This document shows, piece after piece, positions 17,812 to 29,918 of a DNA stretch of 64,000 nucleotides. Positions within the stretch are counted from its first letter, which is position 1, and every line of letters starts with the position of its first letter. The stretch lies in contig CP075494.1 in assembly GCA_021613535.1 (NCBI GenBank), positions 10,912,001 through 10,976,000 on the forward strand, written 5' to 3'. The position numbers were made by a program, and so were the translations under genes. Under the pieces are notes generated by a model. That model searched no databases and was not told the DNA's origin. It saw nothing but the letters and a program-made list of their open reading frames with translations. Source of the stretch: Adineta vaga (Eukaryota; Rotifera).

Positions 17812-19261
17812 TCATAGACAATCTAATGTATTGACATTATCAATATTTAAGCTTTTTAAAATAAAATCAATAATCAGAGCATATGCTGAACCAAAGATTA
17901 CAGGAAGAGGATAGCCTGGTACTAGACGTACTTTCCAATGATATCCAATCCAATCGGTGAGAATAAGACCAATTTGTATATTGATAGTGAAACCAAAAAG
18001 TATCAATATCTGTATTGTTGTTGATGTTAATGGTGATAATAACCAAAGAAGAACCAAATTGTACATGAGAAAGTCACCATAGGCCAATGCTGAGCAATCT
18101 TTCATATCTATTCCATCTTCAATATCATGTGAATAAAAGTGAAAGACTGGAAATTTTGGATATGTTGGCATTAAATACTTCATGGAACTGTTATTCATCA
18201 TATTACGCAATCGACCATGAATATGCAGACATGCAAAACTAAATAAAATCAAAAACATAAAGATGAGAAGACAAACATTCCGTTATAATGTTATTTATTA
18301 TTGCTATCTAATATGATCCCTTACTAGAAAAGTCTTTGAGCTTTACAAAAAAAAACTTCTTTCAATACTACGAATAAGGTTATTTTTGACACAGAAGCAA
18401 TTTCTTTCGTTCAGAACACCGAATATTATTGGATTACTTTTCTTTAAAGAAATCATACACTATTAGAAATGGCTTTACTCTATGCTTTTTCTAGATACAA
18501 ATATAAGAATTCATTGCAGATTATGTAATCAAGTGTTATCATATTATATGACTAGCAGTGCGAATAAGCGTTTGACAGGTTTTATGAGATATCTTTCGTG
18601 AATGCATGTAATTTACTTACACATCATAGAAACAAACAAACCAAATCACAACGAGATTAATTGTTGAAAAATATCGAAAAACTAAATCATACATTATGAA
18701 TGCTTCAATAGCTATTAGTATACATAGTGATGCTTGATAAAAAATTAGAAATGGCCATGAGAGTTGATGGTAACACCATTGAAACATGAGATAACTAAAT
18801 TGCCATACAAGAAAATATACAGTGAATATATCTATTGGGTACCAAAAGTGAAAATTGTCGCTCCATCGAGCTAACAACCATACATTAATCATTGTCAATA
18901 TTCCTAATAATAAGCGTGGTACTATTTTAGAACCAAAGCACCATACCAATGCCAGAATGAAAAATGGACAACTACGAAAAATGAACATGCTTTCTTTGTC
19001 ATTTTTACTTAGAGAAAGTACATAGGATGTATTATCTAAACAATTAAAATACTGTATATGAACATTTATCTTTCAAAAATACATACTTTGTCTTTGATTG
19101 ATAAAATAGGGTAAAGATAAGGAACAATAATGCACAGTATCAGCAACGATATGTTGAAAAAGCGAGTTGTTCGCTCGTTTCTCATTTAAAACAGTATACA
19201 ACATAAATGTGATCAATAAGCTAAAACTAGTAGCTATTATTATTTGTCTATCAACGATCAT
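17812..19261 (-). CDS. Multi-pass membrane protein of unknown function, palindrome copy 2
   Basis: Exons 19087-19261, 18621-19035 and 17812-18238 (reverse strand) have the same lengths (175, 415, 427) as copy 1 and give 338 aa. Differences include N for S near residue 30, E for G in exon 2 and several changes in the exon 3 loop (HDIEDGIDMKDCS; Y for C twice). No stop or frameshift was seen in either copy. The family is not recognised. Confidence 0.75.
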
Positions 19262-19771
19262 TCTTATACTTTGTGTAATTATTTTAATAGATATGAATTC
19301 TAGTCTAAACTTCTTTTTTCTCTCGCTTATTTGCCTCTTTATATAATAATAAATAAGGTCAAACGGTCACAAATGAAGAAAGAGATATAGTTATGCATAT
19401 TTTTCTGTGCTACAGACGCGACCACGATGCTGTTCGAAGATATATTTAGACGCCAAACAAACAAAAAAATGTAATGCAATAATTCTGTTTTAAAACAACG
19501 CCCGTTCACACTGAAAGATCACTCTTTTTGATTTAATAAAATGTACAACAGACAATTTGAATAAACTATGACGTGGCACTATTGGACGTGTGATTTTAAT
19601 AATGGCTAAATTGACAGACCTTTTCAGAAATAGATTTTATTTTTATTTTTCTAATACTATGTTGATTGTTTTTGAATATATTTACACAATCTTCTCTAAA
19701 ATAAAGTTCAATTTTGACACTACTGTCAATTCTCCCTCTTATTTTTTTATTTATATTTGATTATGAGAATT
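19262..19771. other. 5' flank of membrane-protein gene, copy 2
   Basis: Inverted homologue of 9126-9636; no gene seen. Scattered substitutions and small indels separate the arms. Confidence 0.5.
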
Positions 19772-19875
19772 GTTGCTCTGGCAGATCAATGTTACCATCG
19801 ATCCGCTTGATTTCGTCATCGCAACATGTATTTTATCTTTTTCGATATATACCTCTTGGTAAGTTGTAATAAGCA
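19772..19875 (-). ncRNA. Spliced-leader RNA gene, canonical class (copy K); empty-site counterpart of the LINE target
   Basis: The exon is 19853-19875. Upstream sequence (GTGTAGAGACACGCTAGAGG, 47 bp away) and downstream flank match interrupted copy F, with no insertion. It thus shows the pre-insertion sequence GAGGTATATATCGAAAAAG. Confidence 0.9.
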
Positions 19876-19988
19876 ACTTTCTCCTTAGTCAAGGATCCAC
19901 GCCCTCTAGCGTGTCTCTACACTTTCTCTTTTTTTCTTTTCTTTTCTTTACATGCATCAGATATGTACAGAATATCATTGAATCAAGT

Positions 19989-20095
19989 TACTTATTACAA
20001 CTTACACCAAGAGGTAAATGATCTTACTAGTTCAAACACATGTTGCGATGACGAAATTACGCGGATCGATGGCGACATTGATCAGCCAGAGCAAC
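19989..20095 (+). ncRNA. Spliced-leader RNA gene, 25-nt-exon class (copy L)
   Basis: The exon, 19989-20013, is TACTTATTACAACTTACACC then AAGAG; the body is complete. It is head-to-head with copy K, 113 bp apart, and upstream of U2 copy f. Confidence 0.82.
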
Positions 20096-20245
20096 ATTCT
20101 TTCATTGAAAAACGGAGCAAAAACAATCTAATGTAATTTCGTTTCATTACGAAATAATTCGATGACTGTTTTCATCGATGTAAACTAAAAGTGAAATGTG
20201 TGCAGACGTAGTGCAGAAAAGAGAAAGGAAATGTTGTAGTTAGTT

Positions 20246-20467
20246 ATCGCTTCTCGGCCTTTTCGGCTAAGATCAAAGTGTAGTATCTGTTCTCGTCGGT
20301 TTGAAAGCCGGCGCTGGTCTTATTGAGGCCAGGCTCTTTCAAGCAGATTTTTGGACATGGGCCAGGATCACCCGAGTTCACTCGGACCTGTGCCACGGAT
20401 CGTCTCGACACTGCAGTGCCGTCGAGTTCGGTCCACTCCCGTTCTCCTTCGGGACAACGGGAATCAT
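20246..20467 (+). ncRNA. U2 snRNA gene (copy f)
   Basis: Class a U2. It has CTTATTGAGG in place of CTCATTGAGG in stem IIb, replacing a C-G pair by U-G. Upstream GTGTGCAGACGTAGTGCAG. Confidence 0.92.
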
Positions 20468-21142
20468 TCTATCAACAAAGTCAAAATGAAAACAGAAAAC
20501 ACCTTGCGAAGAACTTCTTTTGTTGAGAAATACAAATTGCTATCATAATTGCTCGTCGTCCATTGTTTCCTTTTCCATTAAAGCAAAGTTCGTTACTGTT
20601 ATGAGAAAAATGAAATTTAATTCTTCAAGTCTCGTCTCGAATCATCATTTTGAATCAGAATCTTGTCAATAGAAAGATACGATTCTTTTTCTTTCGGAAT
20701 ATAGTTGAATATTTCGATGTTTGAAAAATAGAAAACTAAAATCGGAAATCCTATCTCTTCTCATTAATGGTGAATCGAAATGTAGGAACTTCGAAGATTG
20801 ATTTATAATGAATCGTAGATATGCTGTTAATATACGATTATCTCGACTCATCTAACTTTGATAATTGTAACATAAATATGATTGAATATCGTTAATATAT
20901 ATACATATTGGGCTTTCCAGTCATTTGTGTTTCAATGATGTGCAGATAATGAATTTTTCTCTCGTACTACTTTCTCTCATGTGCTTATTAAAAGGAACTT
21001 AGGAAGAGACAAGAGATTTCACAGGCTTCAAACGGAATCATAGCAATGATCTGTTAAAAGAGTACTATTCTGCATCCAAGTTTCCTGATGCAATAATGTA
21101 AGAAAATAAGTATATTTGATTTTCATTATGTTTTTCGTAAGA
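20468..21142. other. Spacer between U2 copies f and g
   Basis: Direct-repeat homologue of 1541-2215; no gene. Confidence 0.5.
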
Positions 21143-21364
21143 TGATTCCCGTTATCCCGAAGGAGAACGGGAGTGGACCAAACTCGACGGCACTGCAGTG
21201 TCGAGACGATCCATGGTCCGGGTCCAAGTGTAACTCGGATGATCCCGACCGATGTCCAAAAATCTGCTTGAAAGAGCCTGGCCTCAATGAGACCAGCGCC
21301 GGCTTTCAAACCGACGAGAACAGATACTACACTTTGATCTTAGCCGAAAAGGCGCAGAAGCGAT
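21143..21364 (-). ncRNA. U2 snRNA gene, variant class (copy g)
   Basis: Shares with copy b the changed stem I (CTGCGCC) and stem III; core, Sm site and loop IV are conserved. Stem IV here is CTCGAC/GTCGAG, whereas copy b has GTCGGG. Confidence 0.88.
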
Positions 21365-21540
21365 AACTAACTACAACATTTCCTTTCTCTTTTCTGCACT
21401 ACGTCTGCACACCTTTCATTTCTAATTGATGGGACATGAGTCACTGATTGATTTTCGTAATATCGTGACGAAGAAATACACTGTTACGTAATTACGAATG
21501 ATGATTGTTATTGCTTCATTTACATTAGTTTGATTAAAGC

Positions 21541-21648
21541 GTTGCTCTGGCAGATTGGTGTAAGACACCAATCCGCATTTTATCGTCATCGCAACATGTC
21601 TGTGATCTAGTGAGATCATTTACCTCTTGGTGTAAGTTGTAATGAGCA
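21541..21648 (-). ncRNA. Spliced-leader RNA gene, 25-nt-exon class (copy M)
   Basis: The exon is 21624-21648. It is the direct-repeat counterpart of copy C, with the same TGCTCATT start and the same compensated distal hairpin. Confidence 0.8.
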
Positions 21649-21778
21649 ACTTTCGTCGATGATGTGAAGAAAACGATGTTTCTCCAGTCCGTAGACATCT
21701 GATGTATGTAAAAGAAAGAAAAAAGAGAAAAGCGTAATGACAGAAGAGTTGGGGTTCTCGGTGGAAAAAGAAGAAAGT

Positions 21779-21884
21779 TGCTTATTACAACTTACGAAGA
21801 GGTATATATCGATATGGAAACAAATACAGGTTGCGATGACGATATCATGCAGAATGGTGTTTTACTCCGATCTGCCAGAGCAAC
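21779..21884 (+). ncRNA. Spliced-leader RNA gene, variant class (copy N)
   Basis: The exon, 21779-21801, ends CTTACGAAGAG as in copy D, its direct-repeat counterpart. Body unchanged from D. Confidence 0.75.
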
Positions 21885-22221
21885 ACTTTTTATAAAATAT
21901 AAATGGAAAATAATACGAGAGTCGTTCTCATACATTAACAATCAATCAATTGAACAAGTTATTTTATATATGTGCAATGCTATTTTTCTTTGATGAAAAG
22001 ATGTAGAACAATAAGAATTGAAATAGTATAAGTATTTCATCTACTGGATTTATTTCGAATATATGTAATTATAGTATAATTAAATAACAGTTGCTTTGTC
22101 AAAATAAGATGTATCGATTATGATGATGGTTATTAGAAGTGAACAAGTATTTGTTTAACATTCTTTCACTCTTTTATTATTTGTCCCGAGACATTTTCTT
22201 TGTATTGAATTTGTTGATAGA
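21885..22221. other. Spacer downstream of SL copy N
   Basis: Homologous to 2956-3342; no gene. Confidence 0.5.
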
Positions 22222-22443
22222 ATGATTCCCGTTGTCCCGAAGGAAAACGGGAGTGGACCGAACTCGACGGCACTGCAGTGTCGAGACGATCCATGGCACA
22301 GGTCCGAGTGAACTCGGGTGATCCTGGCCCATGTCCAAAAATCTGCTTGAAAGAGCCTGGCCTCAATGAGACCAGCGCCGGCTTTCAAACCGACGAGAAC
22401 AGATACTACACTTTGATCTTAGCCGAAAAGGCCGAGAAGCGAT
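22222..22443 (-). ncRNA. U2 snRNA gene (copy h)
   Basis: Class a U2 with all landmarks; one base differs in the terminal hairpin loop side (AAGGAAAACGGG for AAGGAGAACGGG). The upstream element is GTGTGCAGACTTGGTGGAG. Confidence 0.9.
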
Positions 22444-22564
22444 AACTAACTACAACATTTCTTTTCTCTTTTCTCCACCAAGTCTGCACACATTTCACGT
22501 TTAGTTTACATCGATGAAAACAGTCATCGAATTATTTCGAAAAGGAAAGAAAAAAGGAGAAAGT

Positions 22565-22668
22565 TGCTTATTACAACTTACCAAGAGGTATATATCGAAA
22601 AAGATAAAATACATGTTGCGATGACGAAATCAAGCGGACCGGTAGTAATACTGAACCGCCAGAGCAAC
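22565..22668 (+). ncRNA. Single spliced-leader RNA gene with lost promoter (copy O)
   Basis: The exon, 22565-22587, and proximal body are canonical. The distal hairpin is altered (GCGGACCGGTAG ... CTGAACCGCC). Unlike all others it has no head-to-head partner: a deletion fuses the U2 upstream region directly to GGAGAAAG just before the exon, so the -47 element is missing. Probably silent. Confidence 0.75.
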
Positions 22669-23053
22669 ACTCTTTCTTTAGTAATAGAAATGTAATTATT
22701 TAGAAAGTAAGATATAGAAATATAATAATCTATATAGTCAATCGTTTAAGAAACTATTACTGTCAAGAAGAACGATTTGTGAGATGAAATCAATGACGAA
22801 ACAATGAATGTTTTTTACAAAACCTCGACATCTGTTAATTTATTATGTAAACACTGGTTTTCTTTCTTACAGAAGGAAAAAGATAAACTGATGGAGTCAC
22901 ATCAAAATACAAAATAAAAGAAAACAAAAAAAAAAAGTATATAAAATAAAAGAAGCTCTTATGATAAAACGTCAAAAAAAAATTAAAATTAAACGTGTTT
23001 GTACAGGCAAGTAACCGGGATAGAATTTTGTGCGTTGAAATATTTTTGATTTT
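22669..23053. other. Intergenic, SL cluster to FBXO8
   Basis: AT-rich; no gene recognised. An A-rich tract occurs near 22918-22985. Confidence 0.4.
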
Positions 23054-24165
23054 TTAATGTGCAGCGGTTCTGGAACGAGCGACATGGCCAATCAGATAAA
23101 TATTATCATAGAGATGACCAGCTAATTCATCACTTAATGTTCCATTAATTATGGCACGACGTGTATTTCGAATAAATTCACGTTTTGACATTTTATTTTT
23201 GACATGTGGTGATGTAAGATCAATAGAAAGAAGAATCAATGAAAAACATAGTACGTAGATGGTTTCTAAAGAAGAAAGAAAAGATTGGATAATGAATTGG
23301 CTTTTTGAGAATGATATATAAACGTACCAATAGATAAACCAAGACCTCTATTACAATCATGGAAACGTTTGGAGAAATTTTCAATCAAAAGCGATAGGTA
23401 TTCATTTCGATCTTCAGGTGCATCAAGTTTCGAAAAGAATTGTCGAAGAGCATTGGGTAAAAATTGATTTTCATACGATTGAAGTTCAATAAGACGTTCC
23501 AATATATCACGACTAAAGAAAAGATATTGAATAGATGATACTAAAACGTTTATTCTTACCGTGTTTGTAATAATTTACGTTTTTCAATAGCACGTAATTT
23601 TCTTGTATTATGAATGAATTGACATATTTCTTCGCAATCATCATCAAGTAATCGATTTTCAATAAAATATTGTAAACCCTATTCAAAATAAGATCACAAT
23701 CAATTCGAAGAATAAAATAAATCTTTTCATACTTGGCCAGCATTGAATCTTAATGTGCCTTCATCGAGTTGTAAATAAATTTTTCGAAATGAAATACCTT
23801 CATTTTGAGCTCGTTTATAAACAGATGAATAACCCCAATTTGATTTGCATAATCTTCAAAGAAAAAAGAAGTACATATTTATCAAATCAATTCAGTTATT
23901 TGACGTACTGAAGCCAAAGTATTTCATCATTTGCTAATGTTTGCCAAACACATGCTGCAAGACATAGATCAGTTGCATTTAAATTTCTAAAAATTTGTAA
24001 AGCTAATTCAGGTGGTAATTGAGATATATCGGAAATTTTCATGACTAAAATCGAAAATAATGAGAAAAGAATTTGTATTTTTGAATGAATCAAATATCTA
24101 CTTTGATTTTCAGCATGCGATGTTAGTGTCGACTCGGCAAATTGTCGATCGAAGATTTGACCCAT
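23054..24165 (-). CDS. FBXO8: F-box only protein 8 (F-box plus Sec7 domain)
   Basis: Six exons (24102-24165, 23909-24044, 23733-23853, 23560-23678, 23328-23512, 23054-23265) join in phase to 278 aa. An F-box (LPPELALQIFRNLNATDL, ~residues 29-46) is followed by a Sec7-type domain ending LTSPHVKNKMSKREFIRNTR and LYDNIYLIGHVA, which matches vertebrate FBXO8 closely. FBXO8 is an SCF ubiquitin-ligase substrate adaptor with an ARF-GEF-like domain; the classical FRxPGE glutamic-finger motif is not visible (KLDAPEDR instead), as expected for this family. The gene is divergent from DNALI1, 459 bp apart. Introns are 46-62 bp. Confidence 0.93.
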
Positions 24166-24624
24166 CGTTTCTGATTCAAATCAAGTTTTAATCGAACAAA
24201 TATGTAGCCGAGCCGACTTTCTACGGTGACGTGGACAAGAGATGTCGACGTGGAAAGGTGAGTCGTAAGTGTGTCAGATTATATTATATATATTTTTTTC
24301 TTTTTGCTTTATTTGTTGAGGAAAAGGAAAGCAAAAAATTGAACAAGTTTGTTTTTCTATCACTTCTGATTGGTCGCATAGAAAAACCAATGAGAATAGA
24401 TTTAATTAATTATTTTAGATAAATTTGCAAATTAAATTCGAATTTTCATCAATTCTAATTCATTTTTATTTAGTCTCTAGTATTCAAATAAATCTCATTT
24501 CCTTGTTCAATAATTTAGTTGCTATGTAACTCATTTGTAAAACGAATACTAATGGCGTTTACTTTTAACAACGTGTTGTTTAGAAACAAATAGTTAGACA
24601 TTTCATTTAGTCGAAACGATAATC
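24166..24624. promoter_or_regulatory. Bidirectional intergenic region FBXO8/DNALI1
   Basis: A 459 bp gap between divergent start codons. CCAAT-like motifs occur (ATTGG near 24370, CCAAT near 24387). Promoter role inferred from position. Confidence 0.4.
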
Positions 24625-25662
24625 ATGTCAATCATTCCACCTTCTGGTTCACTCGTTCGTTTTGATAATCCAACACTGATAACATCACAAAATGATAAAG
24701 ATCGTAAAGGTGCCGGTTCTAATAAACAAACAGCAGCATTAGATCAACAAATGATGGATGTTAGTGGTGGTGGAACAGGTTCACCACGAGTACCAAAGAA
24801 ACAAGCAGCAATGAAAGATTTATCATTGGAAGAAATACTTGATAAAATTCTTCCACCAAAGTAAGAATTCTGTTTTATTAAATAACATTCGTCCATATAT
24901 ATTTTTTTTGCCAAACTACAATAGAATTACTAAAGATCCAAATAATGCTGATTTACTCTATTGTCAACGTATTTCATCAACACCAGCAACACGTCTCGAT
25001 GTTATCAATTTACAAGAACAATTAGATATGCGTTTACAACAACGACAAGCTCGAGAAACTGGCATCTGTCCAGTTCGACGTGAACTTTTTTCACAATGTT
25101 TTGGTAAGAAAAACAAAATCACTTGTAACAATTTCTTTCTATGGATTTTCTTCATAGATGAACTTATTCGACAAGTTGCTATCAATTGTGCTGAACGTGG
25201 TTTACTTCTTCTTCGTGTACGAGATGAACTTCAAATGACTTTACGTGCGTATCAAACACTCTATGAAAGTAGTGTAGCATTTGGTATGCGTAAAGCATTA
25301 ATGGCTGAACAAGGCAAATCGGAATTAGAACGAAAAGTATGTAATGAATTCATTGGAATATTTATTTTTTCAAATTTGTTTATTTTGCTAATGAATAGTT
25401 GGTACAACTTGAAGAAGACAAACGTGATCTTGAACGACAATTGAAAGAAACAAAATCTAATGCTGAAGCTACTGAAAAGAAATTGAATGAACAACGACAA
25501 GTTGAAGAAAGAAAACATATGGAAGAGATAAATTTCTTGAAAAAAACAAATCAACAATTAAAGGTAAGATCTAATTCAATATAGAATTCTATTTATCATA
25601 CTTTTGTTTTTATCTTTTACTCTTAGGCTCAATTAGAAGGATTAATTGCACCCAAGAAATAA
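24625..25662 (+). CDS. DNALI1: Axonemal dynein light intermediate chain (p28)
   Basis: Exons 24625-24860, 24925-25103, 25158-25336, 25399-25563 and 25627-25662 give 264 aa, close to the family's usual ~260. Conserved blocks include PATRLDVINLQEQLDMRLQQ, RETGICPVRRELF, DELIRQVAINCAERGLLLL and a C-terminal coiled coil (ERKLVQLEEDKRDLERQLKE onward). It is a light chain of inner-arm dynein in cilia, needed in an animal that moves and feeds with ciliary wheels. All introns are 53-64 bp GT-AG; the final exon is only 36 bp. Confidence 0.94.
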
Positions 25663-25879
25663 TTCAACTGATAAAGAGAATTTATTGTATACATTTATCA
25701 ATGATAACATCACGTTTTTGTGCGATTTTATTTTTCTCTTTCTCTTTCTCTCTTTTCTCCACAACAACAAATCTTAAATAAGTTCTTATTGAATGTAATA
25801 GAATTTATTTATAATAAAAATGATATTCATCAATTCTGACATTTCCTTGTAATTGTTATTTAGAAGATACATCATCATT

Positions 25880-27018
25880 CTAGTTATGAACTGTTGCTGT
25901 TGCTCGTTTGCGTACATTGATTTCATCAGGAAGTGCTGCAGTAGTGACACCGTTCTCTCGATTGTTCAGAAAGAAGTTGACGAAACGATTGTGAGTTAAT
26001 AATTTTTTAAAATCCTTCCGAAATATGTGTGATGTAAGTGTATAAATATAAAATGTTGCTGAAAAATTGACATGGAGAAATGTATAGACAAATGTCATAT
26101 ATAAATTGTCCGAAGCTATCTGAGTAGTCGATTTTACAGAATACATCGTGATTGTTGCATACAGTAAGTACGATACGAATGGTAATGTTGTGATAATATA
26201 AACACATTGTTGAACAAAGATCATAAAGAATAACTGATAATCATGCTTTCTTTTGTTCATAATATTATTGCCCAATATTTGATTGATGGGTGCTGTGTTC
26301 AGAGCAATACGTCCTTGAAGTCGTTTTACATTTCGAACTGTTAACATACTAAAAATCATCATCAACATTGGAATAAAAATGCCTGACAGTATGGTATTGT
26401 AGATGTTATAAAACTTTGTATATGTATCAGAACTAATCACACAACGATCTAAAGCATACAAACAATGGAAGAGATTGATAATAGGGACTTTTTCTTTGAC
26501 TTACCTCGAACAATATCTTGATAGAATAATACATGAATGAACGATAAAGCGCATACGATTGCAATGGATGGAATGACTACTTTTGGAATCTTCATATTGC
26601 TCATGGCTCGTTGTCGAACAACTGTGGATGTCATAGCCCATCGATCTATACAGGCTAAGACAATATAAGCTCTTGACAACAATGTTATCATTTGAACGAT
26701 ATATGCACGAAATTTACAGAAAAAAGTGGATGTCTTTGTTGGATCAATATTAAATCCAGTTAACAGACGAAATAAAACCACAATATTGATGATGAATAAG
26801 TTAGTGATGGTTGATGCAAGAATGTAACACGAACATGAGTTTCGTAGATAGTTTCGTTGAGTGAGAATTAAGATATTTAGAATGGAACCAATATTACCAA
26901 GAATGAAGATAGTAGAATATCCATAGACTGAAATATAATTTTGAATGAGGGCAAGATTAGTAAGAAATGGATCCACTGTTGTTGTATTGGACATACCGAT
27001 GGAGAGTATTGATATCAA
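25880..27018 (-). CDS. Orphan rhodopsin-like G-protein-coupled receptor
   Basis: Exons 26505-27018 and 25880-26448 give 360 aa (339+ if translation starts at MSNTTT, residue 9). Seven hydrophobic segments; TM1 has the GN pair (FILGNIGSILN), TM3 ends CIDRW in place of E/DRY, and Cys in CKFRAYI and DRCVIS can form the TM3-ECL2 disulphide. TM7 lacks NPxxY (FYIYTLTSHIFRKDF), typical of the large divergent receptor set in bdelloids. Possible N-glycosylation at NTT. Ligand unknown; the one intron (56 bp) lies after TM4. Confidence 0.85.
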
Positions 27019-27997
27019 ATGATAGAAATCTGTAAAATTACTTTGTAATTTAAAATAGCATTTGCGTCATAGCTGTTTATGACAGATGTCAACAAAAAAG
27101 GATAAGAGATTTATAATGTTACGATAGTAGTTATTTTGACTTTTCCTACACTTTATATAAAAGACTGCATACAGTTTTATCAGATAATTTAGATCTCCGT
27201 TATGTTGTAGTATTATTAAAACAAATATTCTACGAACTGTAGAGTGCTAGTAGCAACATGTCTCTTTTTATGCACTGTCTATATAGAACTCCATCGATTG
27301 TAGTACATCTAACCCAGTGGGTTGTTTCATTGACGTAAAAAGGCTTACATGAAACTATTTTTTTCCTATCATTCTCAGATATACTTTGAGCTCGACGGCT
27401 TTGAAGATTATATTTCTACTTCGTATTCATGAAGTAATGACAGAAGCAATACTAGTAACAGTTTATAATATTACATCCAGGTTATTATTAATTACACATT
27501 ACATAGATGTCATATATATATGTTCTCCTGCGAATTTAAGAAACATTTGTGTACTACAGCTCTTAAAAAAACATCGATTCCTTTTTGATAGTCCTGAATT
27601 ATGTTATCCAATACATAAGTGATACTCATACACACTCAAGATGAATATATTTCTTACTAGAAATTCTTGATTTATAAGTCAACTGGACACGTGTATTTGT
27701 TAAAAGAAATAACCGTGAGGTCTAATAACGTCATTTATTTTTCTTTGCTGAACTTGTCCCATAAATAATGAACTCATATAGTTATATTGAATGACACAAG
27801 AAAAGGAAGTATGCATATATAGACAATTGAATTGAATTGAATTCAATAATACAGCGCCCTCTCTTTTTGTTAACGATAACCGTTGAGACATTGTCCATTC
27901 AAATGTTTAAAATTTTCCTTTGATTCATTTCAATTACAACTTCAACTTCGTCTTAAATCTTTCTTAACTTCTGTTCTACCTCTATTCATAGATAAAA
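27019..27997. other. Intergenic, GPCR to Ser/Arg-rich gene
   Basis: Nothing supportable; short open frames only, low coding character. Confidence 0.4.
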
Positions 27998-29918
27998 ATG
28001 AGCAGTGGAAAAAAACAACAAAGTAATTCTTCTATTGAATATTCGTTTGTTTTTCTCAATGTGTTCTATTTCATAGAAAAACGAAAGCGTCACTCATCGT
28101 CATCACCACCACCGTTAATAAAATCTCACATAGCTCGACGATTAGAAAAAATACGTCATGGACGAACTAATCTTTGGGATGATGATGATGACGAAGAAGA
28201 AGAAGAGAATAATGTCGTTGATGAACAACCCAAAACAAAACATAACCGAAAATCATATATTATGCGGTCAGATTCCGATGAAGAAAGACCATCGAAATCG
28301 TCACAACGACGATTACGAAGTTCAAAATCAAGAAAAAAAACTTCACGACATCATCGTGAATCGGCAACGTGTTTAATCTGTTCTATTCTCTCTCAATTAT
28401 CAACATACAATTGTTGTTCAACACATTTATCTCTTCTTAAAAATCCTCCTCCACAACAAACAACACATTCTCGGCGATTACCAGAACGAGTGAGGTTTGT
28501 ACCGATGACAGATCATCTTGTACAACGTTATTTTGATCCACAGTCTCGAAGACGAACATCAACATCACCAATAACTCAACCATCGGTGAGTGAACAACAC
28601 ACTGAGTGATTTTTACTGATGAAGATTTTGTTTGATATGTTAAAAGACACGAAAATCATTGAATAAATCAACAATGACACCAAATTCTTCTGACGTACGT
28701 CGATCGATGAAAACTACTTCAAAATCCGTAACAAAGTAAGTTTAATACAACATAATCTCTGTAGTCCTTTTTCATTATATCATCATGCTATTTTGTAGAT
28801 CTTCTCAGGCTGATATTCGACCACTTGCTTCGACTATTGTCATTGAACCAGCACAATCCAATTCATCTGATATAGCCAATACAACTGTTACTTCATCTTC
28901 ATCACCACCACCACCAGCGATTCATGATGTAGCGAATGGAGATCCAATGGAACAATCACGTATACAAACAATTACTATTGATGATACAGAACAAGATATT
29001 TCATTAGTACATTCTACTCATGATCGTAAACAAATTGATTTATGGACAGAAATAAGTGAAGAAACTGATGCTGCTCTCGAACGTGTATTAGATCAGATTG
29101 AATCATTTTCTAATTCACCACTTGAATTTACACCAGCAACAGCTCGACGAACTCATACAGAAACTATGGCAGCTCGTCTACCGAAAATACCATTGAAACA
29201 AGGTCGTTTTCGTAATGGTAGACCTATTAATAATCATCCAACAACCAATGGAGCTAATGAATATCGTCCATCTGTAAATGTTCAAACTTCTCCTCCAAGT
29301 TCATCCGTTGTTACTACTCGGTAAAATATTGAATGAATATTATCTCATAGAAAAATTATATTCTCTTTTGATTCAAAAGTGATGTTTCGTCTCCACCATT
29401 ACAAACAACATCTTCCGTTCGAAATGGATCAACAGGTCAAATACTCAATCGATCTGAAAATCGTACCGATCATCATGACATATTCACACAAGATGAAAAT
29501 TATCAAGATACTAATAATTCAATAACAACACAAACTAACGAAGGTTAATAAATATTGATGACTACTATTTCATGTTAAAATATGTTTTTGACCATTTTTG
29601 TAGCTCTCGCTTCTATGAGTAACGAAAATTCTGATCTAGAAATCGAAATCAATCGATCAAATGGTAATATATCTCATACTTCAACGATAGTCAAAGGAAA
29701 AGGTACACCATCAAGATTATCTATTCGTTTCAATCCTGATGGTTCACAAGTGAAAATATCGAAACCACCATTACCGATTGATAATCGTCGATCATCATCA
29801 ATCAGTTCTTTACGCCGAGTAAGAAATTACATATTTCATTTTTACTCCAAAAATTTCCTTATTTGTTTAGACATCCACTGATGTAACTCCTATTCAATCG
29901 AACACAAAACAAATGTAA
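27998..29918 (+). CDS. Low-complexity Ser/Arg/Pro-rich protein, unknown function
   Basis: Seven exons (27998-28022, 28077-28585, 28647-28735, 28799-29320, 29380-29543, 29604-29818, 29871-29918) join in phase to 523 aa. It has a basic start (KKRKRH), an acidic run (DDDDDEEEEEN), an Arg/Ser-rich stretch (RRLRSSKSRKKTSRHHR), a better-ordered piece (RLPERVRFVPMTDHLVQRYF), an acidic helix (DLWTEISEETDAALERVLDQ) and a Ser-rich tail (PLPIDNRRSSSISSLRR). This composition suggests a nuclear or cytoskeleton-associated disordered protein, but no family was recognised. The exon-5 donor, GTTAAT, is unusual. Confidence 0.7.

Noticed and set aside
850-22668. CRISPR-like or satellite array
   Set aside because: The repeats are ~105 and ~220 nt, irregularly spaced, on both strands, and match SL and U2 RNA structure.
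27386-27622. ORF of 78 codons in the intergenic region
   Set aside because: No splice context, no recognisable protein features, and position between unrelated genes suggests chance.
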